Source of the DNA: Cristatella mucedo
Taxonomy: Eukaryota; Bryozoa; Phylactolaemata; Cristatellidae
Assembly: GCA_009760855.2 (NCBI GenBank)
Contig: WPIO01000015.1
Span: forward strand, 1,466,501 to 1,530,500
DNA: 64,000 nt
Direction: 5' to 3'
In this document: piece after piece, positions 1 through 33,319 of the stretch
Layout of the letters: each line of letters opens with the position of its first letter
Position numbering within the stretch: the stretch's first letter is position 1
The notes under the pieces: model-generated
What the model was told of the DNA's origin: nothing
The model's database searches: none
What the model saw: the letters and a program-made list of their open reading frames with translations, nothing else
Translations under genes and position numbers: made by a program

Positions 1-285
1 GGGTTGAGTGTAAATAGAGAACAGCAAGGGACCGAGTGAGGACCCTTGAGGGACTCAACAGGTGACCGTCTCGTGTGTGAGACCTTACCCCCACACGACA
101 CGCATTGAACACGATTAGACAAGTACGATTTGAACCACACCAGTGCGTCGTCTGCAAGACTGACCGTTGTTCGCAATCGTTCAAGTAGAACATCGTGATG
201 TATGGTGTCGAAGGCAGCTGATAGATCTAGCAGAGCTAGGGCATTCCCGTCATAGTTGCCACATAGAATGACATTGAACAGAGAG
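1..285 (-). mobile_element. LINE-B fragment, reverse transcriptase region, cut by window edge
   Basis: Antisense copy of the reverse transcriptase segment around [12 protein letters not shown] (decayed here) and the LLDLSAAFDT-like motif. It matches the better copy at 53600-54300. Confidence 0.8.
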
Positions 286-459
286 GCAATACAGCTGGGC
301 TGGTCGCATAACAGACTTCTGCCTGCCATTCCCTTATACTACCTAGCATGTACAATTTGTGCTAAATACGGCATACGGGTAATCTTGAAAATCTAAGCAA
401 ATTAAGTCACGAGTAATCTTTGTTACAACAAATCGCTGGTCTTTACTTTGTCGAACACT

Positions 460-870
460 GGCTGAACTGCTGCAATACTGTTGGCCTCCTTAGGCCCTCC
501 GGTAAGGTGGGGGACAATAAATTAGCCATCACTAACGATCTAACTGAAACAAAAGCTTGTGCTCTACAGCTCCCAGATTAAGGAATATCTCAAAGAATTA
601 GTCCACAACAAAATATTCTCTCCCTTCGTATTTCATTTCCAGACGTCCTAAAATTCTACTTGTATTTTACTTATTTCCTGGCTTGTTTCCCTGACTAGCT
701 ATATATATATCTGCTGCTCATATATATCTACTGCTCATATTTTTCTTTGCTGCATGATATGAAGTCTGTAAGCTTCCAGGTTTGCCGCTTTGACTTGGTG
801 TACACTACGCACAACTTGAGCATAACACTCACTCCTGTAGGTTTTAAAGAGTTACAGATGGGACGTACTG
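460..870 (+). mobile_element. LINE-B 3' fragment, diverged
   Basis: Resembles the C-terminal segment (AELLHQF, DNKLAVP, SAGPRLW) and 3' tail of the copies at 13005 and 63485, with many changes and small gaps. Confidence 0.6.
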
Positions 871-1039
871 TACCTACGCAGTGTGTACTGTACCTACACC
901 TGTACATACAGGTCTAAACGTACATGGTGCCTATTCGTCTGACCCCACAAAACCATAAAGCCTGGAGCGCGTACATACAGTTTATAGGCCAGTTCAGATA
1001 CACAGACATGGGTACCTAATTCCCAACCTATTTGGAGCA

Positions 1040-1240
1040 AGCACAACCATAGGATGGAGATGCTTCGAAGAAATCGCATGCTGACCTTGTACATGTCACC
1101 CGTGACCATGCTATTCATGTTGTTTATTAAGCATACCACTCACCATTCGATCGTGTTTCCTTTGCAGCAAATGTAAAGCACCCAGAAAGTGATTGAGTTC
1201 CCTGAGGGCGCTTTATCACGTTTATTATTATTATTATCAA
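1040..1240 (+). mobile_element. LINE-A 3' tail
   Basis: Contains the AAAGCACCC ... GGGCGCTTT stem-loop and ends in (ATT)n at about 1225-1237. Confidence 0.8.
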
Positions 1241-1504
1241 ATGCGAGAAATCGATGACATGAACGGAAAAACCACCCAACAGCATTTTCTGATAAACGAA
1301 GTTTTTAGAATTCTTTTAAATTATAACTATGCGTGAACTCTCACTTTGCTAAATGCATGTACTAAATTAAAAAATCATAATTTCAATGAAAGCGTTTTAA
1401 TGCATGCAGATCCCCACAGTTTTGATGTCTAGGGTATTTGCCAAGACTTTTAAAGTACTATATGACCCTACTGTTTTTCCATCAGATAACGTCATAGGCT
1501 GGTT

Positions 1505-1660
1505 ACTCTCTCAAACTGGTTTAGCCCAGTGGTTAAGGTGCCCTCAACGACCGAGGTCAAGGTGAATGTATTTGAAGACCACGGGCGTGGGCTCGAGCCC
1601 CGTGAGTCACCAGAATTAAGATTTATGTCCTCGGGACGCTAAACAAATGAACTATATTTT
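1505..1660 (+). mobile_element. SINE-B copy, diverged
   Basis: tRNA-like head with a B-box-like GGCTCGAGCCCC, then a tail that lines up with the LINE-A stem-loop region and ends near CTAAACAAATGAAC. Confidence 0.65.
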
Positions 1661-2321
1661 TAAAATGCATTACCGATTTCTTGAAGTCTCATACCATGTC
1701 TGGCTTATGTTTGCCAAGCCACAAAACCAGATGTCTCAAACCTTGAACATTTGCGAACTAGTACTAGACACAGTCGTCAAGATGCATCTTGCTAGAGAGG
1801 TATGCATGCCATATCCAACAATTCTTACCCCAACGTATTCTGATCGCGCTAATAAAAACTGATCATTCAAACAGCACAAATGATTCCATAACCATCTAAA
1901 ACCATTAAAACGGTTAATTTTGCACCTAGTAGGACAAACAAGGATGCCAATTGGCCTATTTGTTTATCTTTTTTTTCTTTTCCTCATCGATTTTGCAAAA
2001 ACTGCAACGTTTAAGATTTGTGCTGATTCCAGGGATGGGTGGACTTTTCCGGCCAGCGCTATACCTATATGTGCTACCATTTTTCAACAAGCCTCCCCAG
2101 TTGCGAAGCAATGCAAAATTTGCGGATGCTGATATTACATTATTGATTAAAAAAAGTGTGTAATACAACTGGTTGGAATGACTGTTATGGCTGCAGGCAT
2201 GAACAGCCAATCGCATGTGCCAAATTAAACAGCAAGTAGCCAACGTGCCGTCAGTGCTGCATGTGAGTTGAGCCATCCATAGTATATTCCATCGAAAAAC
2301 ACAGACTGAAGGCAGAACGTC
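1660..2321. other. Region downstream of thioredoxin reductase SECIS
   Basis: Probably the distal 3' UTR and flank of the reductase gene. I see no clear minus-strand AATAAA signal and no conserved reading frame. It includes a T-rich tract at about 1966-1985. Confidence 0.4.
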
Positions 2322-2396
2322 GGAATGCTTCAGGTCAGGCAGGACCTCATTGCAGGTGAGCAATTTTGATTGTCCGCCGTCATACAGCAAGCTTCC
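2322..2396 (-). promoter_or_regulatory. SECIS element candidate in thioredoxin reductase 3' UTR
   Basis: Read on the minus strand. Helix I pairs 2389-2396 with 2322-2330 (8 bp, one bulge). The core has ATGA at 2380-2383 facing TGAC at 2334-2337, the tandem G.A quartet of eukaryotic SECIS elements. Eleven bases after TGAC comes an AAAA loop, then a 4-bp apical stem TTGC/GCAA, as in form 2 SECIS. Helix II is imperfect in its middle. The ATGA lies 181 nt downstream of the Sec TGA. It would recruit SBP2 to decode UGA as Sec. Structure drawn by eye, not folded by program. Confidence 0.7.
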
Positions 2397-2557
2397 TACG
2401 AACCACACACACTGAATAAAGCATTTCTGCACTCCGTTCTCGCAGCAGAACAGCAGCTTGCTGACGTAAACCAAATATAGGAACAGCCATAAAACGGGCC
2501 GTGGCAAGTGCTCGGCAGACGTCAGCAGTCGGGTTCTGTGTTGCTTCCGGAGTGCAG

Positions 2558-24234
<21,677 letters not shown>

Positions 24235-24418
24235 ATTGTTTCTCGTAGTGGTACCCGTGAATATGATAAACCTGGATATTATAAAAAAACTAATCAAATT
24301 TCATCTTATATAAATTTTAAATAAATTTGGATGATGGCTTATTAATATAATTATTATTAAACAATTTATGGGAGTTAAAAACACTATACAAATAGTTTTC
24401 TAGCTTAATCAATAAGTT
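24235..24418. promoter_or_regulatory. Shared upstream region of thioredoxin reductase and tRNA-Ala
   Basis: A 184-bp AT-rich interval between two divergent genes, one transcribed by Pol II (minus) and one by Pol III (plus). The tRNA promoter is internal. The reductase promoter or 5' UTR must lie here or extend across the tRNA. No TATA box is convincing. Inferred from position only. Confidence 0.4.
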
Positions 24419-24491
24419 GGGGGTGTAGCTCAAATGGTAGAGCGCTCGCTTAGCATGCGAGAGGCACCGGGATCGATACCCGGCATCTCCA
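24419..24491 (+). tRNA. tRNA-Ala (anticodon AGC)
   Basis: A full cloverleaf of 73 nt. The acceptor stem GGGGGTG pairs with CATCTCC (two G.T pairs), followed by discriminator A. The A box region GTAGCTCAAATGG, anticodon loop TTAGCAT with anticodon AGC, and T arm with GGGATCGATACCC (B box) are all intact. There is no intron. A TTTTT tract at 24496-24500 is a suitable RNA polymerase III terminator. Unlike the SINE heads in this window it has all stems and a terminator, so it is likely a real gene. It is divergent to the reductase gene, 184 bp from its start codon. Confidence 0.93.
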
Positions 24492-24749
24492 GTATTTTTG
24501 CAGTCTCCAATCGATAGGCACGTCTGATTGTGTCTTGGTCCCCTCGGCGTGTAGTGCGGACAGTAGTGGGGTTCGACGAATAACCACAATCCATGGCAAT
24601 CCACTCTTACTAGGCTAACAGCTACCATCACATTTTGCTTTGCTATTCTATTGTAGTACACAATCGATTTTATCTCTCCTCCAAATTCGCTGTGAGCAAG
24701 CACACTTATGCTAATGAGCCGCCGGCCGTCTGTTCCGAAATCCACCGCA

Positions 24750-24925
24750 ATTTTGTATCTCCGTCTGTAAGTAACTCCACAGAGTCATAAAGACCATGTG
24801 GGTGTTACGCAGGAGAGTTTTGTATAGCGCACTCACAGCCTAAGCGGCTTTCGGTACGCATTCGGTAGCCAACAGACTTCGTCTCTCGCAACAAAGAGAA
24901 AGTGGGAAGCATAGCAGAGTCAATC
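24750..24925 (-). mobile_element. LINE-B 3' end
   Basis: Antisense: TCTCCGTCTGTAAGTAACTCC, GGGTGTTACGCAGGAGAG, CTAAGCGGCTTTCGG. Well preserved. Confidence 0.85.
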
Positions 24926-24929
24926 CATT

Positions 24930-27480
24930 CCAGTTCCCGTCAAATCCAACACAAATCAGCTGCGAACAGCCCAAAAAAGTTGGAATATCAAACTACGCTA
25001 TGCGTACAATGTACCCAGAAAATTTCCCACGCGGTTCCGCTCACGAATTATCACCAAGTCCACTGAAATAACATTGCAGTGGCCCAGACCAATACCGCAG
25101 TCCACAGCACATTCTGCAAAAATTGCATTAAGAAAAAATTTCATTTGTTTTGGCACGGCCGTCCTCGTGCAATTCGCTGCAATCGACTGCAGTAGCCCGG
25201 GCCATTCCCCCAATCCACCGAATCCACCGAATCCACTGAATTAAAAATAGAAATACATTGCACCGAGCTCCAGTTTTTATTGCATATTAAAGTGCACCGT
25301 GCTGTGCTGTGTGCACAAGCACGTAAAATATACAAAAATTGTGCAACCTTGAACTGTGGCAATGGGCGGCAATCGCCTTAAATGACCTGGAAAACTACCG
25401 CAATCCACTCTATTCCACTGTAAATCATCCTCAAATCACCATCCCTAAGCTCTAATTGATATTGCATGTAGGACTAGACTCAGTTAAAAGTAATCCCACA
25501 CAAGTTTGCTCTGATATGCACACGCGTTCTCATGCAACGAATTGCAATCGACTGCAACGACCCGGTCCCATACCGAAATCCACCTCAATCCGCCGAAATC
25601 CGCTGAATCTGCTACACAGCGACAAGAACGCGTACACTAGCTCTAGTTATGATTGAAAGCTGTTCTAATCTTCGGTTATTGTGTACTCGCATAAATTCAC
25701 TGTAATTTCCTCGACCATTCTGCAGCAATGCACTGCAATCGACTGCAACTGCCCGGGCCAGTACGCCAATGTAGCGCATCCCGCCGAAAAACGACCAGAA
25801 TACGTACGCTTTAAGCTCTAATTGTGATTGCACGTTGCTCAAATTTTTGGTTATTGTGTAATCCCACATGTTAACTACAATCGCCTCGATCATTCGGCAG
25901 CAATGCACTGCAATTGACTTCAATGGCCCGGGCTATTTATTACCTCAATTTGTAGCAATCGGACTCAAAATGCCCTGAAATCGGTGACGAAATGCTCCCA
26001 TTTTTAAAGCATTTTATAAAGCACACTGGTTAAAGTCAACCACATCATTTTAAGAAATTGCGATCATAAATATCGGGCAATGCATGCCATTCTCCGGCAA
26101 CGGCTCGGTTCAAAGCAGCAATCCATTACAATTCTTGGCAAGTCGACACTAAATTGGCTGCATGAAGGGCCGATTGTCATCGCATTTCACATTTCTTTGT
26201 GCTAAGGGTAAATTCGTAAGACTTTAAAGCTATTTTCCCGTTAATTGTCAACAATACACGGCGATCGACAGCCATGGCAGGGACCAATACCGAAATCCGT
26301 GGATACCGACGAGAAATCGGCTGCACCAAGCTCCAATTCTCATTCCACGTAACATCTCCCTGCTTGAGCACATACTTTCAACCCTTTCAAACAGCTCTCA
26401 CCGTTCAATCTTGGACAATGCATGGCAATCGATGGCAATGGCACGGGCAAATACGGCAGTATATTATGCTCCATCGTAAATCACTGGAAAGTGACTGGGC
26501 CAAGATCAAATATATCTTATTTGGGCCAAGATAAAATATATCTTACATGTCACAGCCCACTGTGTTGAAACTGCAATCAAATCCTTTCAACCCATCGAGC
26601 ACGTACAATCGTGAGCAATGAACGGCAATCGATTGCTATGTCCTGGGCCAATACCCAATTCCCGGCAAATTGAAGAGAAATTGCCAGCTCGGAAGCCTCA
26701 ATTGTCATTACATATAACATTCCGCTGCGTCCAAAGTAAAGCCGCAGATTTTCAAGACGCTTTGTTTTTTAACTGTACGCAATGCACGGCAATCAACAGC
26801 AATGCTAGGGGCCGATAGCGAAATCCGTGGAAAATAATAATAATAACGATAATAATAATGCACTTGATAAAGCGCCCTCAGAGAATTTAATCTCTTTTTA
26901 GGCGCTTTACATTTGCTGCAAATTGACATGATTGGCTGCAATAAACTGCAACTCTCATTCCACGTAACATGTAACTGTGTGCACGCATAATTTTCACCCA
27001 TTGTGCGTTTAATTGACGGCAACGCACGGCAATCGACAGCAATGGTCGGGGGAAATACGCCAATCCATAACGGACAGTTACAAATGGACCGATAGTTGCT
27101 GAGAGAAGCTCCAACTTCTTTTGCATATTGCACTACATTGCATAAAGTGGAGCCACGTCTTTTTAAACAATCGACAAAGGCACAATCAAGGGCAATCGAC
27201 GGGAATGGCACGATCTCTGAAGCAATCTCGTTCAAATTTGCTGGAAATTGGCTGTTTGAATTTGTAATTATCCTCCCACACAACGCTCACTGTGGGCACA
27301 CGTGCTGTCCTAATCGCATTCAACCTTGGGCAATCAATGGCAATCGACGGCAATTGGCCGAGACAATACAGCAATCTGTGATTGTCTGTTACAATTACAA
27401 ACAAATCTGGTGGGAGAAGATCAAATTTTTTTTCGAAACAGTGTGCTGTACTAAAATTGCAACCGCATCCTATCAACCAA
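24930..27480. repeat. Decayed satellite array, period about 175 bp
   Basis: A core resembling CAATGCACGGCAATCGAC followed by GGCAATGGCCCGGGCCAATA recurs near 25180, 25360, 25545, 25740, 25915, 26090, 26265, 26435, 26625, 26790, 27025, 27190 and 27340. A second block AAGCTCCAATT-TGATTGCA recurs between cores at 25267, 25448, 25640, 25816, 26328 and 26692. Copies are strongly diverged. A LINE-A tail at 26838-26935 explains the one long spacing. No coding sequence. Confidence 0.8.
26838..26935 (-). mobile_element. LINE-A 3' tail inserted in satellite
   Basis: Antisense (AAT)n and intact stem-loop, only about 95 bp long, inside one satellite unit. Confidence 0.85.
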
Positions 27481-28009
27481 TCTGCAAAAAAGCTAAGCAG
27501 CAGTCCTGCATAGCTTTTTTATACTCTCCATTCCTGCTTCTCAATTAATTAGCGCCTAAGTACTTACTTACTCCTTACCTCATCTAGTTGAAATCATGCA
27601 TAAACTTGACCCGCAGTGGTGACAAATAAATGTAAGCCACGCCACTTTCGCTCGTTGAATGCGAAGCTAGTTAAGGTTACACCAAAAACAGCGAACCAAA
27701 GTTTTGTGGCTGCGTTGAAGCCATTTTTTTAACGCAAAGTGTATTTGAAATAACTAAATCAGGCAGTGAACGAGCAGTAGCTCAACGTCACTAAAAATTT
27801 CAGTGGTATAAAATCTGTTGTGATTAACTTGCCTACCGTGAGACTGAAAGTGTGAATGCTAATGCCGGCTATAAGTAACGAGAGATTGCAAATGTTGGAA
27901 GGCATGAACGCACGCACAACCGAGCATACTAGACTGAAAAATTCGGAGTATATTTTAAAAAGCAAGAAATTCTATTTTCTAATGGTGAATCATTGAGTAA
28001 CGTTTTTCT

Positions 28010-28340
28010 AATAATATAATAATAACACACCTGATAAAGCGCCCTCGGAGAACTCAGTCTCTTTCTAGGCGCTTTGCATTTGCTGCAAAGGAAACACGAT
28101 CGAATGGCTAGTGGTATCATGCTCGATAGACAGCAAGAATAAAATGGCTAGGGGTGACATGCACTGGGTCAACATGCTAGTGTGGTTAGTGGCAGCGTGC
28201 AACAGCGTCAGCGAGCATTAGCACATAAAGAAGGAATCACAATGACCCACTAAATGTTGTGATAAATAGGTGCGTTTTTAATTTCTTTTTAAATGTGGTC
28301 AAGTCAGGGAATGTCATGACGGAAGGCTTCTAAATAATGA
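28010..28340 (-). mobile_element. LINE-A 3' end
   Basis: Antisense tail with stem-loop AAAGCGCC/GGCGCTTT and the CACAATGACCCACTAAATG segment. Confidence 0.85.
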
Positions 28341-28454
28341 CATTATGAGGAAGTAGTAGGTATTACAACGTACAGCAAGATCACATGGCAGAATGAATGA
28401 CAAATAGATCTTTTACTACCGGTAGCCGAATGATAGATTCGTGAATAACCAATA

Positions 28455-28645
28455 TTGGTGAGCCGTAATGGCACCCTAGGTAAGGCGGTTGCTTTCATGA
28501 TCTCGGTCCCGAGGTCGTGGGTTCGATTCCTGTGGTGGGCGATCCTTTATCGCCACTGCAAGCGGTAGTGATAGCCGTAAAGGCTCTTTGTCACTATACA
28601 AAAAGAGGCTGTGTGAGCAGCTTGGATTTACTTATTTTTTAATTT
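28455..28645 (+). mobile_element. SINE-A copy, well preserved
   Basis: TAATGGCACCCTAGGTAAGG head, GGTCGTGGGTTCGATTCC, CACTGCAAGCGGTAGTGATAG, GAGGCTGTGTGAGCAGC end. Confidence 0.88.
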
Positions 28646-28759
28646 TATATTAGACTCCTTGTGGTATCGAGCAGGTATCTGACGGTAGGTCCTGCCAAAG
28701 ATGAAGCGTAAAACTTTTGAGCACATTTGGTATAAGTCGTCACACCGTTATTCCCACTA

Positions 28760-29160
28760 AATTAAAAGCTTCTGACTGTCGGACTTTATGCATCGAAAGT
28801 CGGGAACTCGCTTCCGGCTTCTGTTACCACCTACGAGGACATTTCTAATTTTCAAGTCTTAACTAATGACGCTTCTTTTCTCTTGAACCTGCACACCCTG
28901 CACCTCGACGACATTGTCTATTCTGATCATGTGTACTTTTCGCACTTGCCTTCGCACGAGTCAGCGCATTTTACTAACCAGGGTACATACAAATCGCTGG
29001 CGGTTAGCCTTCTTGTGTGCCTGTGTATGCTCGTCTGAGCTCGATGCCGTGCTTAGACAATAGTCCTTCGTAATTGCTTCTCTTGCAGGGATTTGTAAAG
29101 TGCCTGGATAAAGATTTAGTTCTCTTAGGATACTGTGCAAACGACTTGCTATTATATTAT
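28760..29160 (+). mobile_element. LINE remnant, third related family
   Basis: Text like SKVGNSLPASVTTYEDISNFQ fits the C-terminal 'WNSLP' region of CR1/L2-type LINEs but differs from LINE-A and B. It ends in a LINE-A-like tail (GTGCCTGGATAAAGATTTAG). Confidence 0.55.
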
Positions 29161-29329
29161 GATTTTTCGCAAAGCTAAAGCTGCGTTTGCACGATTCAAC
29201 GTGAGCACGACCATCGCGAAAACAACCACCAAGACCATCCATCAATGGACGTTGGCCAACATTATTTAGAGAGCATCGCGGTCTCGTCACAGGAAAGTTT
29301 GACATTAGTCACACAGCTTTAGGTCTGAA

Positions 29330-30620
29330 GCCACATCTCTGTTTGCCAACGACAGTCTTAAAAAATATTGAATTTGTTTGCTTGCTTGTGAAAGCAGGAA
29401 AGGTCTTTTATCGTATAGTATTTCTCGGGGTCAACCCACAGCCCCGATTCACATGTAAATGGCTTACTTTTTGAACCAGTGTGCACGGTCAATTTCGTTG
29501 ACTCAACATATTTGTCAAACCTGGTAAAATCTTTCGGGCATAAAAACAGATAGATGATTACCTTGGCTATTTTCTTCTTCAATGTAACTGCTAACGGAAA
29601 GCCAAAAAGGTCATTCAGAAATTAGAAATAAAGCTCCTAATCTTCGTATTCGGCCAGCTGATCCTAAAGGGTTACTGTATCTGTCGTATGCAGGAGGGCT
29701 GGAAGCAATAAATACACATCCCGAATGCATCCAGCTTCTGTCAACCACGTTGCTCGATTGCCGAACTGAAGAACAGATTTCGTTTGAAACTTGAATCGGA
29801 AGCCTAACGGTCACGCGTGTTCAAGCTCGAATTTGAAACAGGTCTCCCTTCTTGACTTTTCAGCCATGGAAATAAAGGATTCGTCCAGCAAGGTAGCTTG
29901 GCATCCTTCTACTTCTTTTGTTCAATCTACCAAACTTCGTTAATTGTTAGCATGGTTTCTTAGTAGAGTAACCACGCATTAGTTTTTTGAAAAAAGTCGA
30001 AGCGTTTACCCGTTTACCTGTAGGATATTGATAAGGGCGATAGCCTCAAACGACACAGTGTGAATTTTCTGACAGTCGAGCCACAGGCGGCCTGCATGTA
30101 CAGCAACAAATAACATTAAAAACGCAATTGCTACTTGTACAAGTAGGCCACAAAGTGTATATCTACAATACCAAATAGTGTAATCCGTTGCAGACGGCAT
30201 CTGATCCCCCTGATTAGGCTTCATATACAGAAATGACAAGATGGTGCTAGGTGACGTCATACTTGTAAGTGAGGCTAATTGTGACGAAGTGGAAGCGTAC
30301 GTAGGTCGTAGCTAGTCAACGGCAGATGTAAGAAATTGATGCTCTGGGTATGTGAGTTGCAGCCCGAGGGTTAGATGGGCCAAAATGCCGAAGTGCCTGC
30401 TCAAATAGCTGGCTTTTGATCCAACGGGCACGAGGACCTGCGGGACAGTAGGTGAAGGCAGGATAGGAAGATGGGGCGATTGGGAGAGATTGAGTTCATG
30501 TCCAACCTTACTTAACCACGGACAGGACACCGAGCAAACAAGTCGCGATAAACCACACGCATAGCTACTAAAGCACTCATCCACTTTGAAATTTAACGAC
30601 AGTTAACTGCCTTGAGTCTT
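29330..30620. other. Unassigned intergenic DNA
   Basis: No repeat family, RNA or exon recognised. Confidence 0.45.
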
Positions 30621-30624
30621 CGGT

Positions 30625-31330
30625 AATGTAATGTAAAGCGCCTTTCCATTTATACTTCCACAGTCATGCACACTAAATGGATGTGTGGTTCGGCATACAG
30701 AACGCTGGCCCAGAACAACGCCAACGGTTTATTGCACAAGGCACGGAGCAGCAAGACGCACGACTGCCTTCGCCCCCTTCTCACACTCGAGTCTCCCCTC
30801 CTCCACTCCTCTGGCTGACCCCGATGATTCATCGAGGACCACAACTGTGCAGCGGCCGACCCTAATGGTGAATCCACCATCTGGCCACCAGCGGTTACCG
30901 GCCTGTGTCCGTGCCACATCACAGGCTCATCAGAGGAGCCGGCGTACACTCAAACTACTGGATGTTACACAGGAGAATTTTCTATAGCGCTCTCATAGCC
31001 TCATAGCCGCCTTCGGTACGCTTGCAGTAGCCAATAAACTTCATCTCGCGCCATGAGGGCAGTAGCAAGTGGAAGTGACAGCTCATGACGGCTGGAAAGT
31101 ATGGCCACAGTCGGCAGCAGGAGAGTATATATCGTAGCGTAGATTGTGGAAGTGAGCTCCACAGTCTAGGACCTGCAGCAAAACCTTCGGTCGACAATGG
31201 TCTTAAGCATAAGGAATGGAACAGTTAATTATAATCCAAAGAAATCCGGAGGGCACGAGGAGGCTGAAACTGGTGCACCGATTCAGCCAGTTATGTAGGA
31301 GCCAATACTGGGCCTTGTGGGTCTGCTAGC
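30625..31330 (-). mobile_element. LINE-B 3' copy interrupted by a 274-bp insertion
   Basis: Antisense LINE-B from (TAATG)n at 30626, broken at 30685-30958, then 3' and C-terminal segments to 31330 (GGTGCACCGATTCAGCC, CTTGTGGGTCTGC). Confidence 0.8.
30685..30958. mobile_element. 274-bp insertion with 7-bp target duplication
   Basis: Flanked by TGGATGT at 30678-30684 and 30959-30965; the LINE-B consensus has this site once (TGGGTGT), so the insertion is directly shown. Ends read GTGGTTCGGC ... TCAAACTAC; on the minus strand there is AATAAA near the 3' end. A solo LTR or a small non-autonomous DNA element are both possible. Confidence 0.7.
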
Positions 31331-31339
31331 ATTTTGCTT

Positions 31340-32270
31340 TAATAATAATAATAATATTGCACTTGATAAAGCGCCCTCAGAGAACTTAATCTCTTTCTAG
31401 GCACTTTACATTTGCTGCAAAGTGATATGCAAAAGAATAGTAAGTAAAATCATGCTTGAAAAACAAACAAAATGAATAATATGGTTAGGGGTGACATGCA
31501 CAGGGTCAGCATGCAAATGTGGTTAGTGGCAGCATGCACAGTGTCAGCACGCATAAGCACATCAAGGACGAATCACAGGGACCCACTAAATGCTGTCCTA
31601 AATAGGTGTGTTTTTAAGTTTCTTTTTAATTGGGTCAGATCAGGGGATGTTCTGACGCAGGTCGGGAGGGAGTTCCAGGCTTTGGGAGCATACGAACTAA
31701 ATGCACGGTCTCCAAAAGATTTGAGGTTTGTACGAGGTATTGGTAGACTGTTGGATTCCGAAAAGCAGGTGGTACGATGCTTGGCCTGGTGGGGGAGTAG
31801 ATCTGAGAGATAGGCTGGAGCCAACGAATGAAGTGAGCTAAAAATGAGCGACAAAACTTTGAAGTCAATCCGTTGCTTGACTGGTAGCCAGTGCAGGTCG
31901 GCGAGAAGTGGAGTAATGTGGCAACTGCGCCACTCACGACAGACAAGCTTAGCGGCAGAGTTTTGCACCAGCTGCAATCGCCTGATCGCACATGCTGGTA
32001 GGCGAGTAGGCAGTGAGTTGCAGAAGTCGAGAAGGGATGTCACGAATGCATAGACCAACTTGGATGCGGTATTCTTATCTATACAACTCGACAGAGATTT
32101 ACATGGTGCATCGTTTGAAGATTTTTGGTAAATCAAAATGAGTCTCCACGACTCGGTATACAGACAGAATGTAGCTCGTCGAGAGCATTTCGACGTATCA
32201 AGTTTACTATAGCAACGACGGTATCGAGGCTGTCGGTACAGTCTGGGCGCCAATCAAGAAAACCTGCAAC
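31340..32270 (-). mobile_element. LINE-A 3' copy
   Basis: (AAT)n, intact stem-loop, then minus-strand text RRLQLVQNSAAKLVC, CHITPLLADLHWLPVKQRID, APAYLSDLLPHQAKHRTT and APKAWNSLPTCVRTS. Homology stops at about 32090, where it joins unrelated sequence. Confidence 0.9.
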
Positions 32271-32304
32271 ACAGATTAAAAAATTACTCAGTATTTCTTC
32301 TTTT

Positions 32305-32530
32305 TTAAGTTGAGTTGCTGGACAAGTTCAAGGTATCCCGTGAACATATGTCGGAACAAAAACAGTAAACAAAACTGAACACTGATCCGAGATAGTCGTC
32401 GTGCATACAACAATGTCAGTGGTGTGCACATCTCTTGTTATCATGAGATCCAGAATTTGGCCACCGATATGAGGGGTACTACTAACGTGTTGGACAAAGA
32501 TGATGCTCTTTACCAAAGAAATAAGTGCAA
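32305..32530 (-). mobile_element. LINE endonuclease domain remnant
   Basis: Minus-strand text VQHVSSTPHIGGQILDLMIT and ISDQCSVLFT matches the C-terminal part of the APE-type endonuclease of CR1/L2-like LINEs (usual SDH catalytic motif changed to SDQ). Confidence 0.7.
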
Positions 32531-32534
32531 ATGA

Positions 32535-33090
32535 CTGTTGCTACGGTCGTCAACGTGAATGCTAAAGTCTCAGAGACTTCAATCCCAAGTGTTCCCTTCA
32601 AACTTGATTACAATAGCCTAGCAGCAAGGCAGTGCATCTGGCGATGTAATGCTTCCAGATGCAATACTTGAATACACAGCACTGAACTATTAAAAGTAAA
32701 AGAAATAAGCACTTGCAAATGTATATCAGCTGTATTCTTTTTATCTGGTATTATACCGTTAGGACTGTGTAGTGTGCATGGAGTGAATGCGCTGCCATGC
32801 TAACTGGGCCAGTGTTGACGCTTTGTCAACATACAGCTGCTCCCCATATTGCTGCCTTCTCGGCATGTGCTGCATCACAGACAGCCGACCGCAGTGCTGC
32901 AACCGTGGAGCCCGATTTTTGCTAATAGCCATGACCATCTAGGTGGCGCTAGCATCGACAGCTGCTCTGCACAACAGGGCATTCTGCCAAACGAATGACT
33001 ATGCCAGAACCAACCACGTGCTTGCAGCCTGCTTTTCGAAAGCCAGAAAACGTGCGCACATAAAAAATCACGGTGGCCGACAAAGCCGAT
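32535..33090. other. Unassigned DNA next to the small membrane protein gene
   Basis: Would include the 3' UTR of the minus-strand gene at 33095. No other feature recognised. Confidence 0.4.
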
Positions 33091-33094
33091 GAGC

Positions 33095-33319
33095 CTAGTC
33101 ATCGCTGGCCGTAGAGACGTCTAGCTCCGGTTTGTGCGACTTCTCCATGAATTTCTCTCGCTCGAGGCTGTAGCCAAACAAACGAAGCCGGCGCTGCTGA
33201 GGAGGCACCATCTGCTCATTGTACTGAAGTTGATACCAGCCGTAGTGCAGAGCAACAATGCCCGGAATCATGACGATGAGCAGCTGATATTTCTTCCAGA
33301 TCTCGGACCACTGCCCCAT
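33095..33319 (-). CDS. Small single-pass membrane protein, 74 residues
   Basis: Complete in one exon, with a good start context (A at -3, G at +4) and a TAG stop. The exon begins at a 3' splice site (TGCATGCAG, acceptor at 33331), so there is an upstream untranslated or coding exon that I could not find. Layout: WSEIWKKYQ at the start, a hydrophobic stretch at residues 12-31 (LLIVMIPGIVALHYGWYQLQ), then a basic tail with QQRRLRLFGY and acidic end. Size and topology resemble small inner mitochondrial membrane subunits such as NDUFA1, which also has an Arg-rich FGY segment after its membrane span, but I do not claim homology. The reading frame lacks transposon features and lies between repeats. 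Confidence 0.6.
   Translation of the reverse strand: MGQWSEIWKKYQLLIVMIPGIVALHYGWYQLQYNEQMVPPQQRRLRLFGYSLEREKFMEKSHKPELDVSTASDD

Noticed and set aside
24930-27480. CRISPR-like array
   Set aside because: Units are long, diverged and lack constant repeats with unique spacers; this is satellite DNA in a eukaryote.
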